A stretch of 36,119 bases of DNA, taken from positions 1-36,119 of the forward strand of contig JBBROO010000032.1 of NCBI GenBank assembly GCA_038229295.1. Reading direction: 5' to 3'. The position numbers and the translations under genes are program-made. Positions 32,897 through 36,119 of the stretch are shown here, piece after piece; position 1 is the first letter of the stretch; every line of letters starts with the position of its first letter. A model generated the notes under the pieces. It was given only the letters and a program-made list of their open reading frames with translations, was not told the DNA's origin and searched no databases. This DNA is from JAJPGZ01 sp038229295 (lineage in GTDB: Bacteria > Verrucomicrobiota > Verrucomicrobiia > Chthoniobacterales > UBA10450).

Positions 32897-33018
32897 CTAA
32901 CGAGAACAAGATCAGCTACCGCTGGCGAGAGCGCGCTTTGATTGCAATGTCGATGTGGAAATAACGTTAAGCGATGGGGACGGAGCGGCCAGCGGTTAGC
33001 TGCATCGCTTGGTTAGGC
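32895..33018 (-). other. attC site 11
   Basis: Boxes ATCTAAC and GTTAGGC, 124 bp; inner GATCAGCTA/TAGCTG(C)ATC, stem CCGCTGG/CCAGCGG. Confidence 0.93.
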
Positions 33019-33019
33019 C

Positions 33020-33685
33020 TTAGCGTGTTATCAGGAACCATTCGATAAACTTGGTGTTCTCTTCGTACGCAAACTCAACAGAAGCTTTTGGTGTAACGAG
33101 GAGAATCCGCGTTAGCGGATTGTCTTCTTCTGGAGGGGAGCCACGCACAGTGCCGCCAGCCTTTCGGGTAAGCTCGTCCATCTGCCTAGCCGTCTCTTGC
33201 AATGCTTTTATCGTCTTTGCTTTTTCCGGATCGTACATGTCTTTCGGCTTGTACTGTGCCAATGTCTCTAGCACGCGCGGCACCTTCCAATCGCCGCTGA
33301 GTCCATAGGATAATGTGCCGGCGAACGCTGCAAACGGCGTGCCGCTGCTGGGGCGGGTTCGTGCCAGATAGACCTGAACCGCCTTCACGGTTTGGTTTGC
33401 GTCGATGTCTGGGTGCTCACAGCCAAACAACAAGCCCTTGTCGAAGTATGCGAGCATCGCGCCTTTCTTCTTCTCACCAGAGAGTGGTGTATTTGGCGGC
33501 CGAATCGACGCGGGGCGGCCGAGAATATCGGTAAGCTGGTCGAGTGAAAGGTCGAACAACGGCTTGCCGTGGAAGGTCGCAGCAACAAAGTCAATATCCG
33601 GTGTGTCGCCCTTGTCCTGCTGCGTCGGCGCAGCAGGACAATACGTTGCCAAGAAAGCGAGAATTAGATAAGCGTGTCGATTCAT
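33020..33685 (-). CDS. Cassette 11: secreted protein of unknown function
   Basis: 221 residues from the ATG at 33685; the longer frame to 33775 is read from attC 12. A signal peptide (MNRHAYLILAFLATYCPAAP) is followed by a mature part with FHGKPLFDLSLDQLTDILGRPASIRPPNTPLSGEKKKGAMLAYFDKGLLFGC and a helical C-terminal half (DPEKAKTIKALQETARQMDELTRKAGG). Unrecognised. The ATG is 2 nt from the attC 12 box. Confidence 0.75.
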   Translation of the reverse strand: MNRHAYLILAFLATYCPAAPTQQDKGDTPDIDFVAATFHGKPLFDLSLDQLTDILGRPASIRPPNTPLSGEKKKGAMLAYFDKGLLFGCEHPDIDANQTVKAVQVYLARTRPSSGTPFAAFAGTLSYGLSGDWKVPRVLETLAQYKPKDMYDPEKAKTIKALQETARQMDELTRKAGGTVRGSPPEEDNPLTRILLVTPKASVEFAYEENTKFIEWFLITR

Positions 33686-33687
33686 AG

Positions 33688-33810
33688 GCCTAACGAGACA
33701 GAGATGAGCGACGGCCACCGAGAGCGAGTGTGGCCCGAAGTGAGTGTGTCCTAGCGACGCAAAGCGTGAACGCAAAGCGGGTGGCCGTTCGCTCCATCGA
33801 TTGGTTAGAT
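33688..33810 (-). other. attC site 12
   Basis: Boxes GCCTAAC and GTTAGAT, 123 bp. Inner boxes GATGAGCGA/TCGCTC(C)ATC: both arms changed together relative to attC 1. Stem CGGCCACC/GGTGGCCG. Confidence 0.93.
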
Positions 33811-33826
33811 AGATGATGTCAGAGTG

Positions 33827-34207
33827 TTACGGGTGACAGTAATCGGTGTTACACGTGTGTTGCGGAAACCCGCCTGAACAACTCGTCCCAATGCAGTGGT
33901 AATCAATTAGAATTGCCTTCGGGTTCTCACCGAATTCAGTCCAGAGCTGATTAAATTCTTCCTTCGTCAACTTACCTTTGAGGCAATCGACGTTTATGTC
34001 TGAGAGATGGCCCTCCTTGAAAACAATGCTTTGTGTCATGACCTTGATCTCATCTCCCGAACACTTCGACGCAATTTTCCCGGCGATCCCGTGCCTCGAT
34101 TTCAGGAACGCAGTGAAATCGCTCTTGCTGTGAATTCCTTTTTGGTCTTTTGCTTGTGCCGCCGCCATAAGAATGGCAATCAGTGTGAATACTAATGTCT
34201 GTTTCAT
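33827..34207 (-). CDS. Cassette 12: secreted Cys-rich protein with its own ribosome binding site
   Basis: 126 residues from the ATG at 34207, preceded on the minus strand by AAGGAG about 8 nt upstream, a clear Shine-Dalgarno sequence and the only strong one among the cassettes. A signal peptide (MKQTLVFTLIAILMAAAQAKD) precedes a Lys/Glu-rich domain and a Cys-rich tail (YHCIGTSCSGGFPQHTCNTDYCHP) that probably forms disulphides or binds metal. It has a 66-nt leader, longer than other cassettes. Unrecognised. Base use looks more AT-rich than its neighbours. Confidence 0.75.
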   Translation of the reverse strand: MKQTLVFTLIAILMAAAQAKDQKGIHSKSDFTAFLKSRHGIAGKIASKCSGDEIKVMTQSIVFKEGHLSDINVDCLKGKLTKEEFNQLWTEFGENPKAILIDYHCIGTSCSGGFPQHTCNTDYCHP

Positions 34208-34222
34208 TTTCTTTGCTCCTTT
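34196..34222 (-). promoter_or_regulatory. Shine-Dalgarno of cassette 12
   Basis: The minus strand reads AAAGGAGCAAAGAAAATG, so GGAG lies about 8 nt before the start and decides the ATG at 34207 over the longer frame. Confidence 0.75.
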
Positions 34223-34273
34223 GTTGTTTATATCGTGAACCGATGGACTTCGTAAAAACGATTCGTTCGCACT

Positions 34274-34397
34274 ATCTAACGAGACCCAAGATGAGCGACC
34301 GCCGCCGAGAGCGCGCGTGAATCGCAGTGAACCGATTCTGGTCACGAAAGACGAAAATGCACAGCGGGCGGCGGTTCGCTCCATCGATTGGTTAGGC
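34274..34397 (-). other. attC site 13
   Basis: Boxes ATCTAAC and GTTAGGC, 124 bp; inner GATGAGCGA/TCGCTC(C)ATC, stem CCGCCGC/GCGGCGG. Confidence 0.93.
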
Positions 34398-35348
34398 CTT
34401 CGGCTCGGAAATCATACCGATTGTTCTCAGCCACGTCTCCATCAACTCGGGCCATCGTGTTATTGGGAATTTCGAGCGCCGCAGCCCAAAGGCATGTCCG
34501 CCTTCTGCATATAAGTGCATCTCAACAGGAACTCCGGCCTTCTTCAGCGCCTCGTAATAAACCAGCGAATTCTCTACATCATCCACCGGATCATCCTCTG
34601 CCTGGATTAATAAAGTAGGCGGTGTCTTGCTGCTGACAGGAACATACGGATTCAATTCAAATTCCTTAGAGGTGTTCTCCAGCAGATGTCCGGGAAAAAC
34701 AGCTACGGCAAAGTCCGGGCGACAGCTTTCCTCGTCGGCGGCATCGACAGTGGGATACAAACGCTTCTCAAAAAGGGTGCTCATCGCCGCCACTAGGTGT
34801 CCGCCCGCAGAAAACCCGATCACTCCGATCTTGTGCGGATCGATATCCCACTCCGCGGCGTGAGAGCGCACGAGTCCCAACGTCCTCTGCGCATCCTGCA
34901 ACGCTTCCGCTGAGTTCGGATAACACCCCGATCTCGGCATCTTCCCCTCCCCGGGGACGCGATACTTCAACAGCACAGCGGTAATCCCTTTCGCCGCGAG
35001 CCACTCACAGACCTCTGTTCCTTCAACGTCGATGGCTAGAAGCCAATAGCCTCCGCCAGGAAACACTACTGCCGCAGCGCCGGTATTCTTTCCCTTTGGC
35101 GGATAGATCGTCATGGTTGGCTGAGAGACGTTGTCGACATGAACCCACGGCCTGCCAGCAACCAAGTCCTTCGTGTTCGTTGCAAAAGTCTCCGGTCCCC
35201 TATCAGGCCGAGCATCCGGCACCGCGCCCGGCCAGATCGGCACTTGTGTATGTCCCGGCGGAGGCTGCCAGCCGTGCGTCTCTGCGTTTACATCGCCAAA
35301 CGCAGAGACAAGACAAAAAACCGAGAGCAAACGAAGTGCGGTATTCAT
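34392..35348 (-). CDS. Cassette 13: secreted alpha/beta-hydrolase esterase
   Basis: 318 residues from the ATG at 35348, with a signal peptide (LRLLSVFCLVSAFGDVNA). Alpha/beta-hydrolase of the acetyl-esterase/BD-FAE type: oxyanion motif VVFPGGGYWLLA, nucleophile GFSAGGHLVAAMS, acid AEDDPVDDVENS and base GGHAFGL, so the triad is complete. The conserved WPGxxPD start (VPIWPGAVPDARP) is typical of the family. It would hydrolyse acetyl or feruloyl esters outside the cytoplasm, e.g. on plant polysaccharides. It is large for a cassette (about 1 kb). The TAA stop lies in attC 13. Confidence 0.9.
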   Translation of the reverse strand: MNTALRLLSVFCLVSAFGDVNAETHGWQPPPGHTQVPIWPGAVPDARPDRGPETFATNTKDLVAGRPWVHVDNVSQPTMTIYPPKGKNTGAAAVVFPGGGYWLLAIDVEGTEVCEWLAAKGITAVLLKYRVPGEGKMPRSGCYPNSAEALQDAQRTLGLVRSHAAEWDIDPHKIGVIGFSAGGHLVAAMSTLFEKRLYPTVDAADEESCRPDFAVAVFPGHLLENTSKEFELNPYVPVSSKTPPTLLIQAEDDPVDDVENSLVYYEALKKAGVPVEMHLYAEGGHAFGLRRSKFPITRWPELMETWLRTIGMISEPKA

Positions 35349-35351
35349 TAG

Positions 35352-35475
35352 GCCTAACGAGAACAAGATGAGCGACAGCGGGCGGGGTGGCGCGTGGCCC
35401 GCAGCGAAAAGGTTGTAGTCATCTCAAGCGTAGATCGCAAGGCTGCCCGCTGTTCGCTCCATCGCATGGTTAGGT
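35352..35475 (-). other. attC site 14
   Basis: Boxes GCCTAAC and GTTAGGT, 124 bp; inner GATGAGCGA/TCGCTC(C)ATC, stem CAGCGGGC/GCCCGCTG. Confidence 0.93.
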
Positions 35476-35868
35476 GGTAAGCGTGGCAAAACAGAGCAAA
35501 CATAGAAAGCGAAACTTCTGCATCGGTGCGCGCACGACCGCAACGGACGTCTCCGAGCGTGCGTTGCCGGCAAGCATCGTCTCGCCCCAAGCCCGAGAGC
35601 GCGCTCTCGCCACGGAACGCCTCCCACTCAGCGGCGGTGTCGCCGACGGAGCGGAAGTCCGTATCACAGCGCCGCGTCGCTCGCCGGTCGCGTCGCCACA
35701 GACCGCGCCGAGAGAAGGCTCTCGCTGCAGGCGCGTCGGAGCCAGTGCAGACGTGACGAGCAAACCCAAACCGCCGCTCGTACGGAGCGCATCCGTCTCT
35801 GTGACGCATGGCCTCGCCGATAACCGACCGAGTAACCAAAGGACTATCGCCACGCTGCGCCGAACCAC
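35470..35868 (-). CDS. Cassette 14: doubtful hypothetical protein
   Basis: A GTG-started frame of 132 residues whose TAA stop falls at the same place in the attC box as in the sure cassette genes. The sequence begins VRRSVAIVLWLLGRLSARP and ends FRFLCLLCFATLTT; the middle is Arg/Ala/Ser-rich like translated non-coding GC-rich DNA. Another minus frame covers the same DNA. It shares a 16-bp word with cassette 9. It may not be a gene. Confidence 0.3.
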   Translation of the reverse strand: MVRRSVAIVLWLLGRLSARPCVTETDALRTSGGLGLLVTSALAPTRLQREPSLGAVCGDATGERRGAVIRTSAPSATPPLSGRRSVARARSRAWGETMLAGNARSETSVAVVRAPMQKFRFLCLLCFATLTT

Positions 35869-35903
35869 GACCAGCCTCGATCATGACGTGAGATGCAGAA
35901 GTC

Positions 35904-36011
35904 ACCTAACGAGACCAAGATCAGCCACCGCGCGAGTTACGCAAGGCGTTCATAAAAGTTAAGGCGTGAAGCAAGGGGGCACTCGCGGTTGGCTGCATCG
36001 CTTGGTTAGGT
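35904..36011 (-). other. attC site 15 (short class)
   Basis: Boxes ACCTAAC and GTTAGGT, 108 bp; inner GATCAGCCA/TGGCTG(C)ATC. Confidence 0.93.
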
Positions 36012-36119
36012 GAACGCTCCCGCGAAAGAGAGTGGCGTCCGCGCAAGCAGGCTGCCTGGGCAAGCGTGGAGCTCGGAAAAGTGCTCATCTGAGGGGCGAA
36101 GCAACACCGGTGCGTTCCC
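36006..36119 (-). CDS. Cassette 15: possible gene, cut by window edge
   Basis: One minus-strand frame is open from the window edge to a TAA in the attC box at 36006-36008, the usual stop position here. It ends ...TPLSFAGAFT. Only about 37 codons are visible, so this is weak. Confidence 0.3.
   Translation of the reverse strand, partial: GNAPVLLRPSDEHFSELHACPGSLLARTPLSFAGAFT

Larger units (their letters stand above)
27339..36119 (-). mobile_element. Chromosomal integron gene-cassette array (distal end)
   Basis: Fifteen attC sites, each bounded by R boxes of the form RYYYAAC and GTTRRRY and 108-126 bp long, separate 14 complete cassettes and one cut by the window edge. Recognisable cassette genes are all on the minus strand, and the extra unpaired base of each attC lies in the box nearest the gene's 3' end, as is usual. 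Transcription therefore runs from right to left, the integrase and attI should be right of 36119, and 27339 is the array's distal end. No integrase gene is in the window. Confidence 0.95.

Noticed and set aside
32151..35962. Plus-strand frames in cassettes 9 and 14 (32151-32465, 35474-35962)
   Set aside because: They run through attC sites and oppose the orientation of all sure cassette genes; the shared EVRIT residues come only from the common 16-bp word.
27339..36011. Regularly spaced repeats that might be taken for a CRISPR array or REP cluster
   Set aside because: Units are 108-126 bp imperfect palindromes with RYYYAAC/GTTRRRY ends, separated by whole genes of variable size: integron attC sites.

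Overview
The window is GC-rich chromosomal DNA, probably from a soil or sediment Verrucomicrobiota bacterium (Spartobacteria/Chthoniobacterales-like). That placement is an inference from the mix of genes, the short intergenic palindromes and the heptamer tandem repeats; no rRNA or other phylogenetic marker was available. There is no tRNA, rRNA, CRISPR array, insertion sequence or prophage that I can see.

Layout. Positions 1-1207 (minus) are most of thiC behind a TPP riboswitch with an intrinsic terminator (about 1311-1460). Positions 1585-8462 hold a TonB-C-like secreted protein, a secreted SnoaL/DUF4440-like protein, a cell-wall amidase, an M13 metallopeptidase, a TPR protein and a PpiD/SurA-like chaperone. 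Positions 8524-16015 (minus) are a tightly coupled tamB-tamA-PLP decarboxylase operon. Positions 16136-18941 (plus) are a YqcI/YcgG (GntA-like) protein, a DUF1989 protein, an anti-sigma-like membrane protein and a nucleosidase. Positions 18938-22016 hold a CDF metal transporter, an MDR reductase and a sarcosine-oxidase-like flavoenzyme. Positions 22052-24875 (minus) are the rnpA-yidD-yidC-khpB block without rpmH beside it. Then come a DUF1761 membrane protein, two tandem small lipoproteins and alanine dehydrogenase.

From 27339 to the right edge (at least 8.8 kb) the DNA is a chromosomal integron cassette array: 15 attC sites and 14 complete cassettes plus one partial. Recognisable genes are all on the minus strand. 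attC polarity agrees with that, so this is the distal end of the array and the integrase should lie to the right of the window. Products are mostly small secreted or membrane proteins of unknown function, plus a MazG-like pyrophosphohydrolase and an alpha/beta-hydrolase esterase. Two neighbouring cassettes are paralogous.

The most unusual signal is a dispersed decamer, AAGATCGACA, found at least 40 times (either strand) in the first 27.1 kb and not once in the cassette array. It sits in coding and intergenic DNA, sometimes as head-to-tail pairs 15-16 bp apart. Every Val-Asp-Leu tripeptide I found in the non-integron proteins is encoded by its complement. This looks like a DNA-uptake-sequence-like or other genome-wide recognition word. 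A second over-represented word, CCTAACG/CGTTAGG, equals the integron core-site sequence.
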